Program-made: the position numbers and the translations under genes
DNA from: Flavobacteriaceae bacterium
Lineage (GTDB): Bacteria; Bacteroidota; Bacteroidia; Flavobacteriales; Flavobacteriaceae
Direction of reading: 5' to 3'
Length of the DNA: 6,150 nucleotides
Assembly: GCA_016763595.1 (NCBI GenBank)
Contig: JAESTN010000018.1
Span: forward strand, 1-6,150
The notes under the pieces: model-generated
The model's input: the letters and a program-made list of their open reading frames with translations, nothing else
What the model was told of the DNA's origin: nothing
Database searches by the model: none
Shown: one piece after another, positions 6,136 to 6,150 of the stretch
Layout: each line of letters begins with the position of its first letter
Position numbering within the stretch: position 1 is the stretch's first letter

Positions 6136-6150
6136 ATGAAAAAATACACA
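6136..6150 (+). CDS. 5' end of the next gene (partial, cut by window edge)
   Basis: An ATG at 6136 opens a frame reading MKKYT up to the window end, with a candidate promoter at 6103-6110 and A-rich DNA around the start. Five codons are too few to name a product. In related flavobacteria, as I recall, a mechanosensitive ion channel gene often follows maf, but nothing here confirms that. The basic MKK start could also be the beginning of a signal peptide. Confidence 0.5.

Noticed and set aside
1..6150. Search for mobile elements, CRISPR repeats, tRNA/rRNA genes, defence or toxin-antitoxin systems
   Set aside because: I saw no long direct or inverted repeats, transposase or integrase motifs, tRNA-like sequences or small paired genes; the window is almost fully covered by housekeeping-type genes.

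Overview
The window is low-GC DNA from a member of the Bacteroidota, most likely the family Flavobacteriaceae. Genes lack Shine-Dalgarno sequences. Several starts are preceded by the TAnnTTTG -7 element typical of Bacteroidota promoters. The gene content (a DUF6503-like lipoprotein, and a UbiA-family prenyltransferase of the type found beside maf) also fits flavobacteria. I cannot name a genus.

Layout. (1) 25-2628 (+): clpB, a complete AAA+ disaggregase, closed by a strong intrinsic terminator at 2638-2668. (2) 2705-3211 (+): a small exported histidine-phosphatase-family protein. Its promoter appears to begin in the loop of the clpB terminator. (3) 3208-3954 (-): a lipoprotein of unknown function, convergent with the phosphatase; both genes end in the same palindromic CTAG. 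(4) 3955-4120: an AT-rich divergent promoter region. (5) 4121-6080 (+): a tight three-gene operon of smpB (trans-translation), a UbiA-superfamily prenyltransferase resembling archaeal digeranylgeranylglyceryl phosphate synthase, and maf (nucleotide pyrophosphatase). The gaps are 1 and 3 nt. (6) 6136-6150 (+): the first five codons of a further gene with its own candidate promoter.

How the genes relate. ClpB and SmpB both belong to protein quality control (disaggregation and ribosome rescue), but they are separate transcription units and I see no evidence that they act as one system. The smpB-prenyltransferase-maf operon joins unrelated housekeeping functions. Three genes have longest open frames that start upstream of the likely real start. 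In each case the promoter -7 element lies inside, or shares bases with, the extension, so the starts have been shortened here.

I see no mobile element, CRISPR array, RNA gene, phage gene or defence system. This is essentially an ordinary chromosomal core region. The points most worth a second look are the archaeal-type lipid prenyltransferase, the overlapping terminator/promoter, the shared CTAG stop and the near-leaderless smpB start.
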